From: Campylorhamphus procurvoides | Lineage: Eukaryota > Chordata > Aves > Passeriformes > Dendrocolaptidae | Assembly (NCBI GenBank): GCA_013396655.1 | Contig: WBMV01008396.1 | Coordinates: forward strand, 558,001-622,000 | DNA length: 64,000 nt | Reading direction: 5' to 3' | Shown here: in pieces, positions 1-14,579 of the stretch | Layout of the letters: the number at the start of each line of letters is the position of its first letter | Numbering within the stretch: position 1 is the stretch's first letter | The notes under the pieces: model-generated | What the model was told of the DNA's origin: nothing | Seen by the model: only the letters and a program-made list of their open reading frames with translations | The model's database searches: none | Translations under genes and position numbers: made by a program

Positions 1-1526
1 ATGCTCTTTTAAAGGTTACTCCTATCTTTACAACATCAAAAATGTCAAAAATAATAATATGTTGCTTTGTTGAGCTACCAGAACACTTTCTCTATTTTTA
101 GCAGGTTGTTTCCTCTCACACCTCTCTGTACTCTTCCTTTCCCTGCTAGCCCCCTGCCCAGTTTCTCTGGTTATGTCTCAGAAAAATTTCATTGTGTATT
201 GGGCTTTGAAAAGGATATGGATAGAAGGGAGGAGAATGCCACTTTATTGGGCATTGATGGAATGCTTCACATCAAATGGAACAGTTCATTGCTATAAAAT
301 GATTTGCAGATATTGAACATTGTGACCAGATTACTCATGAACTCTAAAGATTAGTTTTATCATCCCCCCCAAAAAAAAAAAACAAAACACTGCTAGTGAA
401 AGGATTAAAAAGAAATTGCACTTGATAGCAAGGGTTTTTGAACAGTGGGATGTTCTCTGTTCTTTTTTTGCTGTTATACCCAAAACAGCAACATCATTAA
501 GAAAAACAGAAAGAAAACAGATTAAGTGAAAAGACAGCTTGAAGGACCTTTCATATTTATTCATATTAGCCTGTTTTACTACATTAAGATCATTTCACTC
601 AATTCCAGCAGTATAAAGCATCCTTAAAATGGTTGTCAGTTATATTTAGACCCATTTAAATACAGTACCAATGGTACAAAATTTTTTTAGTGGAAAATTT
701 CAAATATGCAATTCAGAAAAAGATTGTCTTACTGTAAACACAATTACTGCAGCCTTTTTATTAGAGCCAAACATTTTAGCAGGATTTTTCAGTCTTGTAG
801 TTAAAACATCAGAGAGAATCAGAATACTATATGTGTAAGTATATATTTTACAAGTATTAATGCATTGGAATTTGATGCTATTTGAAAACTGCAATATTTA
901 AAATGGACTATGATTAGTGGCTGACATGAAGAAGAGTTCAAAGATACCTAGTATTATGTTAACTTTTTTTTCTGCTAGTCTTGATTTCTACCGGGGAAAC
1001 GACAATACTGTATCAGTAAAAAGAAGGAAAAGTGTCTGCTAACTGACCTCAGAAGAATTTTTGCCAATGAAAATTCTATCTAACAAGCCCTTTCTAAAGA
1101 AATATAGCTGTAGCATTTAAAATATCTTCAGATGGAAATTTAGATATTAGATTCATTAGTGTAAGGCAATATACAAGAGTCACCCCTGATAACTGTAGTA
1201 TTTGCTCAAATGAAGTCTGGAGGTGTATTTTCATGATATGATTTCCTTCTGAGGGAAAAAGTGTAGATGTATAGAGTGTGCATAATGTAAATGTACCTGT
1301 AACTATGTGCTTATCTCATTATCAAAGCATAAGTGGTGACCTACTCCCCTAACTGTACTTCAGAGATCCAGAACTATTGCTTATAAATCAGAACACCTTT
1401 AGACTATGTTGACATGTTCTATCATATGTTAAGGAATTAATTCCAAGTTTCCCATTGCCTCTATGTGGCCTTTCAACTATACAAACACGTTTAAAGAAGT
1501 AACAGTTCAGCAGGTGTTGCTGTTAG

Positions 1527-1541
1527 AAAAAAAAAAAAAAA
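1527..1541 (+). repeat. A15 homopolymer
   Basis: Fifteen consecutive A. No retroposed body is recognisable upstream, so I treat it as a simple repeat. Confidence 0.85.
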
Positions 1542-1828
1542 CATGTGATCATGAGCTTGGGTATTTCTGAGGGGAGGGAAAGGCTTGGGATTTTTTTGAG
1601 GAAATGCAGTTCTTTTGAGCATATCACTACATAAAAATTTTTAGTCACCCTGAAAAGCCAGTTCTAGATCACTGAGTATGAGAAGACAAATAAAAGCTAC
1701 ATTATTTCCCACTAAAAATATTTTTCAATAACTATCTCTTGGATGATAGCCATGCCAGTAATCAGAGAAAACTTTTCCATTTAGGTAACTAGTTTTCTCC
1801 TGACATTTCTTTTCTGAAATCAGAATAA

Positions 1829-2345
1829 AATAGAATCATAGAAATATTAAGTTTAGAAAAGACCTCCAAGATCATAGATTCCAATCTTTGACCAAAACCC
1901 ACTATGCCAACTAAACTATAGCACTAAGTTCTGCTTGTGGTTGTTTCTTTGAACACTTCTAGGGTTGGTGATTCCACCACTTCCCTGAGCAGTCCAACCT
2001 TAACCTCCTCTGCAGCAGCTTGAGGCCATTTCCTCTTGTCCTATCACTAGTTGACTGGGAGAAGAGACTAATCCCCTTCCTGGTCAGGTCAGGGTGGCAG
2101 ACCTGTAGTTCCCCATATGCTCCTTTAAACCCTTCTTGCATATTGATTTGCATGTTTGCTAACGTCTAGTTATCTGGAACTTCCCCAGTTAAACAGGACT
2201 GATGATAAATGAGAAAGAGTGCCTTTGGGAGGTCTTCTGCCAGCTCCCTCAGTATTCTCAGGTGGATTCCATCTGGCCCCATAGACTTCTGTCTAAGTGG
2301 CACAGCATGTTCTCATGCTACTTAGTGTATGGACAGGACTGAGAC
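1829..2345 (-). mobile_element. CR1 LINE fragment, antisense on the + strand
   Basis: The + strand begins TAGAATCATAGAAATATTAA, the reverse complement of the CR1 3' terminal repeat. It continues with the typical sequence of the element's 3' region: GACCTCCAAGATCAT, the block with GGTGATTCCACCACTTCCCT, and CTTGAGGCCATTTCCTCTTG followed by TCCTATCACTAG. From about 2160 it continues with another CR1-like block (GGAACTTCCCCAGTTA and CATCTGGCCCCATAGACTT). The join near 2110-2160 seems to skip internal sequence, so this may be one internally deleted copy or two adjoining ones. It is an old, decayed, 5'-truncated copy with no intact reading frame. The right boundary is approximate. Confidence 0.85.
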
Positions 2346-3870
2346 TAAATCTGCTCCAGACGAGAAACTTCAGTATAGAACAATGGCACTGATACCAGCA
2401 ATCCGTTTACTAACTTAATAGTCTGCTTAAATGAGATTTCTAGGACTAAGAACTATGCCTCTCTCTAAACCTCTTCATAATTGTGGCTATGATGAAGTCT
2501 CCCAACATTCATCTTGCCCTCATGGTGACATTTTGAGAGGTGAGACACGCACATCCGGACATTTATGAAGACAATCAGATAGTTTTGTATGACTACCTAT
2601 GGGAAGGAGGGATGTATTTGAATCTCTTTGATTACAAAATTTGCCCTGAACTTTAAAGGTTCAGTGTCAGAGAGGAATTTGCTTTGCTTTCACTTTGACA
2701 TTTTCGGATTCGGCTGCCTGCTCAGGTATACTAATTATCACCTTCTGGGCACATTAGGAGAGGAAGTTCAGTTCCCAAACTTCAGGTAATCCTTACCTTG
2801 CACATGGACAGAAGGACCTTTAACATTTATCTCCAGTGGTCTTAGCCATTTTTCGTCACTGAGGTCAACAAATAGAGTAAACTTTGTCAGAAAACTGAGG
2901 ATCAAAAGTGATTATACAAGGGGTGTAAGTATTTGTCACTAGGCTGAGGAGATATTTCTTTCATTCCTTGACCTGCACTTCCAAAAAATTGTCCTGATAT
3001 AACTGGTGGTGTACTTAATGACAGCTTAGAGCAGAGTAATGCTAATACCTGAAAAAAATGCTCCTTTCTGAAACAAACAAACTAACCAAAAAAGCAGAAC
3101 TATTTTTAATTAGACAAGTGTGTGCACATATGTGTATCTATTTAATATACAAACCTCATTATGGTGAAAGTTCTCTAAGTGTCTATACTAAGCATAAAAC
3201 AAAAACCCCCAAAATCCAAAACCAACAACAACAACAAAAAATGCTAAAACCCCTCCCTTTTTTTTAGAATTAAAAAAAAATGAAATTTTAATATTGAATT
3301 TGAGATTACTAAAATATATAAAAGTATATAGAAGAGATTAGCTTTAGTGTTAAAAGAATCAAAATCACTGAACAAAAAAACCACGTATCCAGGTTTAACT
3401 TCACAGACATTCAAGATTTCTATTCTGATACTGTGCATATTATTTAATTTTTGTGTGTCTTGGGTCTTAACATCTGAATGTTAAATCCATTTTACTGCTG
3501 TTTCAGCATAACTAGCTGTAATTGAAGAGGAAGGCAATAATCAGCTTTATTGTCTTCCTTAAATATGCTAAGCAGGCACGTCAGAGGATGGGTGCAAATG
3601 TCTTTTATAGTTCGTTGCAAACAGCCAATCCCAATTCAGCTTATTTCCAGTAACAATTCTTTTCTAATAATGGCTTTGCAGCACTGCAGTGAAAAAAAAC
3701 CCCTCTACCCCATCCCACACAGTCTCACAAGAGAGAATCAACTTGTTAAAGTTCAGAAAAGACCTTCAGTTTATGGAACAGTTTTGATCTTGAAGATCAC
3801 CATACCAAGATGGAGAAAACTTTTCTTCATACCAGCTGAGTACTTGTCAGGTATAGGATACAGCAGCTAG

Positions 3871-3871
3871 A

Positions 3872-3902
<31 letters not shown>

Positions 3903-3903
3903 C
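3871..3903 (+). repeat. (AAAAC)n microsatellite
   Basis: About six units of AAAAC follow a short A run, in intron 3. On the transcribed strand of GRIK2 this reads (GTTTT)n. Confidence 0.95.
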
Positions 3904-5611
3904 ACCCCAGAGTCCTGTCCACCCTCACCTGTGCACCTAGAGTGTAAAAATGTAAGAAAAAAATAACATAATTGAAGAAAATGTTGAAACTCAAGAAAAT
4001 ATTATGCCTTATTAATGTATTAAATTTGTTTGGGTTTTTTTTTCTGAACACATTTTTTGAACATTTTCACAGCATTTTATCATTAATTCAGTATGATGTT
4101 GGTGACAGCAATGAGAATTAGAAGTCTCAAGCATTTCTAAAGAATTCTCATAATTGTATGAAATATTCAGTATAATTGTGAATGTTTCTACAAATGTTGC
4201 AACCTGTCTGAACTGGTGACTGAACAGATGTGGAACAGAACTACATGCCATTGCAGATTTTATGCATGGGAAGCTTCAAGTCTGCTTTGGTTCACCATGG
4301 CAAATATAACCCTCCTTTAGACACTCATTCCATTTATTCCAGTAAATAGTACATAATTACTGATTATTAATTGATAGCACAGAAATGTGAAATTCACAAG
4401 AATAGTTTCATTTAACATTCTGTGCTAAGGTATCCCACCCTACTCTGTATTAATGATAAGATTTATATACAAATTCATTTATTTTTAGAAAAGGTACCCA
4501 CCTAGTCCTTCATAAACAACCAGTACTGTAAATTCTATACATCTCATAGAACCAGAATAAATGCTAGGTAAATATGCACAAGTCAAAACAGTAAAATATA
4601 TAAAAATACACACAGATCTACCTTTCATCTAACTGATACCTAATATATATACAAATCCAGTTCAGGGAATCACTATCAATGTCAGTGGAGTAATTTAATA
4701 TTAATTTATAATTTAATAGTTCTGCATATTTGATAGAGGCATTAGTCAGCATTAGTGGTAGGTAACAGTTCTGACAGAGTGAATACTTTCTACTAGAATT
4801 TTAAACATGTTTCTAACTATTCTGTTTAATGTAGATGATAGTTTATTTGTTTCCTCTGTCAGGACTTTTTTGTCCACTTTCCCTGCATTAAACCATCACT
4901 CTTCATAGTCTTCTCCCCCCAGGTCATATTTTCCTTAACCTCTGATCTCAAGAACCCTCATCTTTCTTGAGATCTGCTGCAAAGAGCAATGTGTGCTGCC
5001 TTTTTTTTTTTTTAAATGCAGATTGAATTGGAATTATCTGGGAATTTCCTGCAGATGAAATTCTAGGTCATATATATTAGTTCACTGTTATGCTTTCTTT
5101 CTTATAATGCCATTGTTGGTTTATTCACAATGTGACTTAGTCTTACACTTCATAGAGAACGGTTAAAATACTTTAACACAAGTATTTTCTACAGTATTAT
5201 AACTTCTGAGATTGCCACCTGCACATGCAATTTGTATACTCTTCATACAAGAAAATGAACCTTGTAATTGTATCTTTTCAGTAACCTATAACCAAAATCT
5301 ATTTATGCTTATTGTTCTTTTTTTCATCCATTTGAGAAGAGTTGCATAAAGAATCTATTGCTCTAGTTTGCATATAAGAAGGTCACCTTGAACAGTATGG
5401 CTTTCTTTACTCAATATTTATCACATCAACTGTGTTTTCTTTGCCCACAAGGCACAATGACCTGTCAAAGGAGGAAGATTTACATTATTTGTTCTTGATA
5501 AAGGAAACCTGACAGTTGCTTAACACTTTGAGACCTTTTTAGTGTTTGCAAGTAAACAGTTTATTTTTCCAGGAATAGAATTTCAGTTGACTTGTCTATT
5601 TAAAGAAGAAC

Positions 5612-5712
5612 AAATGAACAAACAACAAAAAAACCCAACCAAACAAACAAAACCCTGCACTAAACCAAGAATAACAAACAAACAAACAAACAAACAAAAC
5701 CAACAAAAAATA
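5612..5712 (+). repeat. (AAAC)n low-complexity tract
   Basis: This is a C-and-A-only region interrupted at about 5653-5672, with an uninterrupted stretch of about six AAAC units at 5674-5700. It causes a lysine/asparagine/glutamine/threonine-rich chance reading frame that is not a gene. Confidence 0.93.
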
Positions 5713-6123
5713 AACTCATACCACAATTTCACTTTCTTTTATCCTATCTTAAGCAGGATCCAATTTAGGAAAGAAGTTATTACTAATAGGTGGATTATTT
5801 AGATGTTAAGTGAACATAAGGAACCAGGATAAATGTACTTCAAAATTTGGACAAATATCTAAGTTGGGATGGATATACCTTTTCCAAACTTCTAGAATTT
5901 TGATTACCATCCATAAGTTCTCAAAAGGTAATTATTAACAGAAGGAAGATTACTCCTTTTTTAAAGTTTTTTAAAAGTCTCTTGCTCAGGTGATTTGAAA
6001 ACTTAAGTCCCTTTCTAACTGTTGTTTTCTTTTAACCAAATTTGATATTATTTACTCTTTATTTTAGACTCCAACCAATTCTGTTGGCAGAAATTACAGC
6101 TTTAATAATATTCACTTAATCAT

Positions 6124-6202
6124 CATAGAATAGTCTGAGTTGAAAGGAAATCATTGAAGTCCAGCTTCCAGCCCTGCACAGGACAAGCGTAAGAATCACA
6201 CT
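6124..6202 (-). mobile_element. Short CR1 LINE 3'-end fragment
   Basis: CATAGAATAGTCTGAGTTGA, followed closely by a match to the block ending CAGCCCTGCACAGGACAA, resembles the reverse complement of the last roughly 80 bp of a CR1 element. The copy is very short and diverged. Confidence 0.7.
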
Positions 6203-7332
6203 TTTTTGATTCTATTCAGTATAATTTCCTGGTTTGCACTTTCCTAATAATAAATCATTATTTTCCATTCCCAAGCATTGATTCAGTATCAGAAATATCA
6301 CATGAATCTCTTATACATGGGCATTCAGAATTTTCAGTATTAAAAAAAAGTAATCATACATATAACCTCTTTCTAAGACTACTGTAAGAATTGTGTCCTA
6401 TATTCCTTTTCCCAGAAAACACATAGTTTGAGACACTTGTTGATATTAAAATCCTGCCTTAATTTGTTAGGTGAGTCTAGAAGAATAAGAAGCAAAAGCC
6501 TTGTCCACTTAATTTTAAGGGTTTGGTGATTGTTTCAAATCTTGGTCCACAGCAATGCGAATCACAATAACAGTACTTGTTTGTACTACTTCCAGCAGAT
6601 GTCTCCGACTGTACTGCAGACTGAGTAGCCCAGATTATCTTTAAGAAATCTCACCTTATTTCTGCCTGTCATCTATTCTTAAAGAAACTTTGTCCTTCAA
6701 AATATCAAAATTTCAAACCTGAAATACATCCGACTGCACAACAGCCATGTCATTTTTTTAATTCTGTTATATATCACCAAGACTGAAGTCTTGTCTTCTA
6801 AATCAGGGTGAAGTGCACTATTATGTCACTTGTCAAATGTTCAAATACAGCATTCTCAACTAATTTCATTCCTTCTCTCTTATTCTTCTAGGAATGGGCC
6901 TTAGTTATATAGATATGTTTATAAAGGAGAACAACTTTTCCCATAAACTGAGATGTTGCTTCATTCATTTACAAAGAAGTAGGGGCAAGCAGGCCCTTTC
7001 AGACATCTTATTTTTCTCTTTGTCTTCTCAGTTGCCTGTTTTCTCAAGTTTCTTAAACATCTTTTCTTGTCTTTGTGGAGCACTATATATTTTCCTTAAA
7101 GAGAAATTTTCTTCCTAGCCAAAGTTTTTTCCTTAATTCTTCAGCAATATTACTCACCTTCCATCACCCCACATCCATATCACCTTCAAGATATTTAGTT
7201 TCCCTTAGTTGAGAGTTATATTAACTGCGAAAGTGACTATTCTTTAGTAGTACAGGATAAAAAGAAGGTGAAAAAAACCCCAAGCACAATAAACCACATG
7301 ATATAAGGTATCTGGAAACATGATGCATGAAA

Positions 7333-7545
7333 AATAGAATAGAATAATTTAGTTGAAAGGGATCATCTTGTTCAACTGCCTGACCACTTCAGGGCTGAAT
7401 AAGTTAGAGGAAGTTAAGGTCATTGTCCAAGTACCTCTTAACCACTGACAGGTTTGGGGGCACTGACATCTCTAGGAAGCCTGCTCCAGTGATTGACCAA
7501 CCTACCTCTCGGTAAAGAAGTGTTCAATACTAAAGACAATATAAA
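7333..7545 (-). mobile_element. CR1 LINE 3'-end fragment
   Basis: The + strand shows AATAGAATAGAATAATTTAG and then landmarks of an antisense CR1 tail in order: TTCAACTGCCTGACCACTTC, CTCTTAACCACTGACAGGT, CATCTCTAGGAAGCCTG, CCAGTGATTGACCAACC and CTCTCGGTAAAGAAGTG. About 210 bp of the 3' end remain; the rest was never inserted or has been lost. Confidence 0.85.
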
Positions 7546-8402
7546 ACATTTTTATTTCTACAACAGTATTTTTCTGCTCTTACTTTGGCTTCTGTTCATA
7601 TATGTAACAGATTTTTGGTGTTTATATTCATTCACTGAAGACCAAAACAAAAGTTAATTAAGAAAAATACTCAGAACCCTGTTTATATCAACTTCTTCTG
7701 TTGATATATTAAAGTATCAATATATTGATATCTATGTATGTGCCAGTATAATTTAAAAGCCTCATCATCTAACTGTTTATATATTCTTTTCTTATTTTAA
7801 TTCTCTGAGAGTGACAACCTTATTTACAGTTTATCTAATTTTTTACTTTAGCACAGAGATTAGAATATGCATTTGAAATTAAGTTACTGTTTTGAGACCA
7901 GTTAAATCCATTAGGACATATAGCTGATGAACATATTGCCATTTTCCCACTTTTTTTTTTCTTACAAACAATTGGCTGTAGCAAATCTGTAAATCTGGAA
8001 GGACTTAATTAGTATCCAGGGACAGTTTAGTGGCTTTTAATTAACAAAGAGAACATAAATTACTTTACGGAGATAAAAAGGTAACCAGCTTCTCATTGCA
8101 TACTGCTAGGAGTTTTTTGGGTTGGAGATTTTTTCAGTTAGTTTGGGTTTTTTTGGGTTGCTGGCTTTTTGTTTATTTGTGTGTTTTAAACATGAAATTC
8201 TAATCAAAAGGAATATATGCTGCCATTTAGAATTACCACAAGAAACAATATCTTCAGACAAGCAAGAAAAGTGTTATAGAGCCTCATTACAATTCTTTGG
8301 TTTGTACAACAGATGGACTACAGGAAAAAAAAGTCTTGAGAGATTAAAAAAAGAAAGTGAAACTAAATCATAAAAGGAAGCAGAAAGCAGCCATTATTTA
8401 AT

Positions 8403-8426
8403 GGGGGGGCGGGGTGGGGGTAGGGG
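8403..8426 (+). other. Strong G-quadruplex motif
   Basis: Four G runs of 7, 4, 5 and 4 bases are separated by loops of C, T and TA. The G-rich strand is the + strand, which is the template for GRIK2 transcription; the nascent RNA would carry the C-rich complement. It stands alone in an AT-rich part of intron 3. Confidence 0.85.
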
Positions 8427-9261
8427 AAGTGAGTGCAGGACTATTAAAACACAGATTCACAAACAGGTACTCACACAGTTTTTCTTCCCAAAAGGCAAAA
8501 CTCATATACTTAGTGCCACAATATCTACTCCATAAAATACTATCATGGCAGAAGTATTTATTATAATATTAAAACCTTTGCCCATCCTATATTCATTTTT
8601 ATTTCTATAACCATATCTTCACCGTAAAAGTCTGGATCTCTTCTTACTGAGAGAAGATAAAATTAACCTTTGTAGTTTATTTATCTACTTCATCTTATTT
8701 GTACAGTCTTGATTCTTCCTCATTATATTGTACTCAACCTGAACTTTGTTCACTCCACTGTTATTGATTATATCCCTCTAGAAGAATCTCTGCACCTCCT
8801 TCAGCATGACATAACCTCCATTTTCTCTGGTGCCAACTTACCCTGCATTGTTCATTACAGGCTTCTGAACATGAGGCAGGTTTGATCAAGACAGAACAAC
8901 CCAGTATCGTGAGGTTCAGATTGGTGTGAGGAGAAGTAGCTGGACTTCACAGATTAATCGTCTCTGATTTATCCATTTCTGCATCATAAAGCTTGGGGCA
9001 GGGTCTAGTTGCTACCCATAGTACATTAAAGGCAACTTACTCATATTTTTTCTCAAATTAGTAGTGAGATGTACAGCTGCTCCTCTACTGAGAATACAGG
9101 AATATTTCAACGGGTGACACAACACACTAATGACTATCCTTAGTGGTAATCCATTAGATTATTGCAAAGGGAGTCTGGGATTCCAAATTTTCTCTTATTT
9201 CAAACTGGGCTCTAAACAAGGACTGACTTCCTCTCCACCACCTTCATACCACATAATCTCG

Positions 9262-9338
9262 GATCAAAGGGATCTTGAAGATCATCTAGTTCCAACCCTC
9301 CCCCATCACAGGCAGGACCACCTCCTATTAATGTCATG
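9262..9338 (-). mobile_element. CR1 LINE 3'-end fragment
   Basis: GATCTTGAAGATCATCTAGT, followed by TCCAACCCTCCCCCATCACA and GGCAGGACCACCTCC, matches the antisense CR1 3' region. Only about 75 bp are recognisable. It overlaps two short chance reading frames that have no protein character. Confidence 0.78.
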
Positions 9339-12205
9339 AAGGGAGCTTTACTAATGATTGAAAGACACAAAAAACCACTGAGGAAGACTGCAGCTGCACT
9401 CACATGGTGGCAGGAAAATGCTTTGCTACCTATCAGTCACAGTCTTCGTACAAGAAAAGGCATGGGGGATTGCATACAGATGGACACAATGGTGCTGTCA
9501 AGAGGCAGCTGAAATGTGCACTTGAAGTATCAGCCTCCAGTGTATCTCTGCAAATGACAGTAGAGTTAACACAGGCTTTTACTGACTACACAGTGTCAAA
9601 TAACCACACAGCTTTTTCCATTTGTGTTTACTCAAGAAGATATATCCCGTACTGCAGGAATAAAGAACATGGACACAATTTCTTTTTTGGAATGCTTTGA
9701 AGTGGATGAGGTATCTGTGCTTTGTTATTATAAAACTAAGAATTCCTTAGCGTACTCCTAAAACTGAGCCCTAGCAATTAGCGATAAAAAGACATCTTAA
9801 AAAGCACAAATGAATAAACAAAAAAACTAATGAAATCATGCTTTCCCTCAGAGTGGACCAAGAACTTTCCAGGAGTTTAGTATATGGGCAACCCCACATA
9901 ATTTTTTTGAGAAAAACCCCAACCTAGTTTACATGATTTCTATGTTTTCTTCCTGTCTATAGAAAAAAAAAACATCTCCCCTTTCATCTCTTTTTATAAA
10001 GTAATAATTGAAATACATAAAGCAAAATTGACATGTGCTGCATCCCCCCCCCAAAAAAAAATCAGTTTTAGCAATTAAATTATTACTGTAACTGCTATAC
10101 CAACATATTATTGCCTTGACCAGGATGTCCTTTGCAGAAGTGCCATTCAGATAAAGGAAATTCATAACACTAAAATCATCATAAAATAAGGCGCGTCTTA
10201 TCATCCTAAATAACCTTTCAATAAAGGAGCATAAAATGTGGACAATTAAAAGATAAACAAAGGAGAGGGAATTATCCATGTTACATTAGGGAATCACTGT
10301 TCAAATAGAGGAAATAGACATAGACAGGGATAATTTTTCTATCTTCATTGCCTTCTTCTAACTGGATTTGAAATTCTTAAATGGCATAAGAATTCACTCA
10401 ACACAGTTTCTAAATTTTACTTGAAACTATCATATTCAGCTTCATCGCTAGGTTCACAACCAAGTACTTGTCTTACCCTGTGACAGCAGATAACCTCTTC
10501 CTCAGCTCAAGTAACTACTTCCTTTCAAGAGGTTACTCTCCCAACATCTCTTGCCTCAAAATCCACCAGTTTGCAGTTGAACTCTAACAGATATAAAATC
10601 TGCTTCTTTAAGACTGGCAGTTTCTCAGAGCTAAGAATAGTTCCTCTTAAGTGCTTCAAAGCAAGCAATGCTGTGGAGTTCCCAGCATTGTCCTCTGCTT
10701 TTGAAGTCTTGGAATTATCCATAGGAGGTGCTACTAACAAAGAGAAGCTGACAGTTTTTATTTAAAAAGTAGAATTTAAATTCATTTAGAGCAAATGTCA
10801 CAAAAAAAGAGAAAAAAAAAAGGAAAGAAAACCAACAACCAACTAACCAAAAACAGAGAGAGGATTACCTTTTTAAAACTAAATCTTTTTTCTGCCTCTT
10901 CAGAGAGAAATAGATTTCAAGGGGGGAAAAAGGGTGTTGTAGCTGGGATTACTGTTTATCTGCAGGAACAACCAGTACCATAGTGTGAAAGGCCTGTCTA
11001 GCCCCAAATTAATAAAAAAAAAATTAAAGAGAATATGTCCTGAAATAATTATTATTCTTTTAAAATAAACTAAACAACTGAATCTCAATATTTCTTGTGA
11101 AATGCATTTAAAATTTATTCAAAAAGAACTTATGCTTTTTTCTTCTCTTTAATGCCAACAATAGTAATGAATCAATCAAGTAGATCACAGTATATACAAG
11201 AAAAATATCTTTTTCATTTTCATTGCTATTTATATTTACTTCTTGACTTCAAAACATATTTTATGAAATCAGGTCCAGCATGGCTACTAACAACACATCT
11301 CTGGATATGGAGTTTAGAGAGACCATTAAACATGAACTTTTCTTTTTTTTTGGTTTTTGTGGGGGTTTTTTTAAGGGAAAGAATTACTTGAAAATATTGA
11401 ACAAAGCAGTTTCAAAGCATCAAAACACGAAGTTTTACATGGAAAGGGCTGTTTGAAAAAAACAACTTGTTTTGGAAAAAATAGCCTCAAAATTAATTTA
11501 ATCAAAGTGAAATATTTCCTGTTTTGTGAACCTAAGTCTATAAATGCATCACTGAACAAAAAATTACTTTTGTTCGATCATCAGATTAAAATTTGAGACT
11601 TTTTTCTGACTTCCTTTCCTATTTCAGAGTATTGATTTTAAAAAAAGTGTTTAAGAAAATCAGAAAAAGGCTACACATTGCTTGCCTTAAGCCTGTAAAG
11701 CTAAACTTGAAATCAGAAGTTTGATTACCCCGGGCTTTTGGTGACATCAGCCAACAAACTTTTAGGGAGACAACCTCTAAACTTCACTGCTTTGCATTTT
11801 TTTTAAAACATACAAAGAAAAAATCCATTATAAAGACTTTTATGCACTGCCTTCTCTCCTCACCTTTTGATATCAATACATGCATCTTATCTGAGCTTGA
11901 ACAGTAAGCAGGTGTTTTGTCATGCTGTAGTAACTGCTGTTTATTTAGCAGAGTTAGTGTTCCATACAGTTAGTCTCACAGGTAACACATAATTTATTGA
12001 TCTTGTTTTCTTTTATTTCAGATTTGGATAGACAGTAGTACTATGTAAGGAAGGCACCAATAGTCTTCTGGTTCACTGAACCATGAGGAGGGTTTGATGC
12101 TCACCATGCTCTTTTCCTGCTACTGATGGATTAAAAAGCATGGAAGAAGTTAGCAACATTTCCAAGATTAAATACTGTTTAGCTAAGTGCCTTCTTTGTA
12201 TCTTC

Positions 12206-12240
12206 CATTACAGTCATATAAGTCATTACAGTCATATAAG
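12206..12240 (+). repeat. 18-bp tandem duplication
   Basis: CATTACAGTCATATAAGT is followed at once by 17 bases of a second perfect copy. It lies 0.7 kb downstream of exon 3 in the transcript sense, inside intron 3. Confidence 0.95.
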
Positions 12241-12868
12241 ACCTCTTAACCAAGGTCTTAGTTCTGACCACCACTAAACCCCAAACGAAATTTAGGGTTT
12301 ACAGCGTTTTTCAAAGATGTCACTATCAAGGCTAAACAGAAGGGCAAAACAAGTTTTAAGGTGACTGAGGGAAAGGTCACAAACTGGTATGTTTCTGCTG
12401 GAAAGTCAGGAGTTTGTTTGTAACTCTTGTAATTAATAGGCAAAACAAGTCTCCAAACTCTTTTTGATTTCAATTACTAGCAGCTAAAATCAGGGCTCTT
12501 TCTTCAACTCTTTTTGAAAAAGCAGACACTGAAATTCCAAACAAATATGGCATCTGTTTTCTAACTTAACTGATGCCAAAAGCAGCACCAGAATTTAGGT
12601 CTTCTATTTCACTGGGCATACTAGTATATCTTTCAAGCTACCATAATTTTCTTCCAAGTTTAAATTTTAAACAAAATCAAAAGACATAGCTGTTAGCAAC
12701 TGTTAAGATGCTGCAGAAAACACAGTGAGAGTGTGACTGATTTATTGACAGCTGCGAGCTCAAACACAGAGAATTTAGCAACTGAAGCATACTTGTGAGA
12801 ATATTTATGCTAATAGATCCACATTATTTGTTATACACTGCCTCACCAATAGAAATTCTTGTAAATTA

Positions 12869-13262
<394 letters not shown>

Positions 13263-14579
13263 GAAAGAAGGCAGTGTGCCAGAAGGTATTGCACAATTCT
13301 CATTAAACAAAAGGCACTCCATGAAATACAACCGTATTACTGACAAAGATTCCTTCATATGTAACGCTTTCACTTACACGTCAACTTCAGAATACGTTTC
13401 CAAACTTTCACTGCAAACTTAGGAATATGAACATTTAACATCTAAATAGGGCTCAATTATGTTTAAGAAACACATTTAGGTCAGTGGAAGTCACAAAGGT
13501 CAGCAATTGTGCATCTTTTAAAAAGCACTGACAAGAAAAGAGAATTATGCTTAGCTGCATCTTACATTTGGAAATCCATATAGGATAGTATAGGATAGTA
13601 TTCTAATATAAGTTGTTTAAGTGTTAACTTCTTCCTCAATAAGTCAACTCCATTCCTACTGAGGTCATAATTACTCAGAAATTTTACAGGTTAGGTAGCT
13701 TCTAGTTAATTATCAGGTACATGAATCATTTCATTGAAATAGAAATTTGAATTTCTGTATCTGAAAGGAGGCATATTGACAAGTAAAATTTAAAGACCAA
13801 TATTTTCCCTAAAATTAAATTGCTATCTGCTAGTGAAAAAAATTAAGTGTCCCTTCTTAAAAACTGGAAATGCTCTGTTTTCTTGTGCTAGTATGTAAAA
13901 CTAGCTCTCAGAGTCACTGACATGATACTGCTGCATTGAAGTGCACAACTCTCTAATTTCTGATACAGATTGACCCTACCTGCACTGTTCATTACTAGTA
14001 TCTGGTCTATGTTATCCCCCATAGCATGCTCCAGTATCATCTTGTGGAACACTAGTTAGGATATGCCAAAAAGAAGGCAGGAAAAATTAGACAGTACTGA
14101 AGACCAGCGTTTCAGCCCATACCCTGCTCCTATGTTATTCACTACCATAGGCATAACCTTTATGAGTATGCAGTTCTGGAAAACAATGGATTTTGTCTTC
14201 TAAGAAAATAACTTATTTGGTAAAGAGAAGTAACAAAAACTATCTCCCTAATCCAAACTAGATGCAAGTATTTTTTTTTTTTATTAATTAGTACTGTTAC
14301 TCCACCACCAGTGTTCCTGACAGCTGAGGAAACAAACAGTAGAAACACATCTTGCTGCATCTCTTTTCTCAGCAATTCAAAATTAATTGCTTTATTTTGC
14401 ACATTCTTTTCAACTTGACAAAAATATTGCTAAGTCTTTCAAGTGCATTCCAGAAACTATGCTGGCACACCTTTTTATTACTGTAGAACACCAGTGGTTT
14501 AAATGAACCTCATACACACAGGATCTCCATTGCTATTCGGTGTGTTGCCTAAATGACTAGCTTGATAAAAAAATCATTT

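Noticed and set aside
3550..3870. 106-codon open frame on the + strand
   Set aside because: No recognisable domain or protein similarity. It is in intron 3 antisense to GRIK2 and ends near an (AAAAC)n repeat; consistent with chance.
7715..7730. 16-bp palindrome TATCAATATATTGATA
   Set aside because: AT-rich palindromes of this size are expected by chance in this composition.
9404..9700. 98-codon open frame on the + strand
   Set aside because: Unrecognised translation with no start context or downstream signals; it follows a CR1 fragment and is compatible with chance.
9929..10279. 116-codon open frame on the - strand
   Set aside because: Phenylalanine/tyrosine-rich translation from AT-rich DNA with a C9A9 tract; no domain recognised. 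It is not GRIK2 exon 4.
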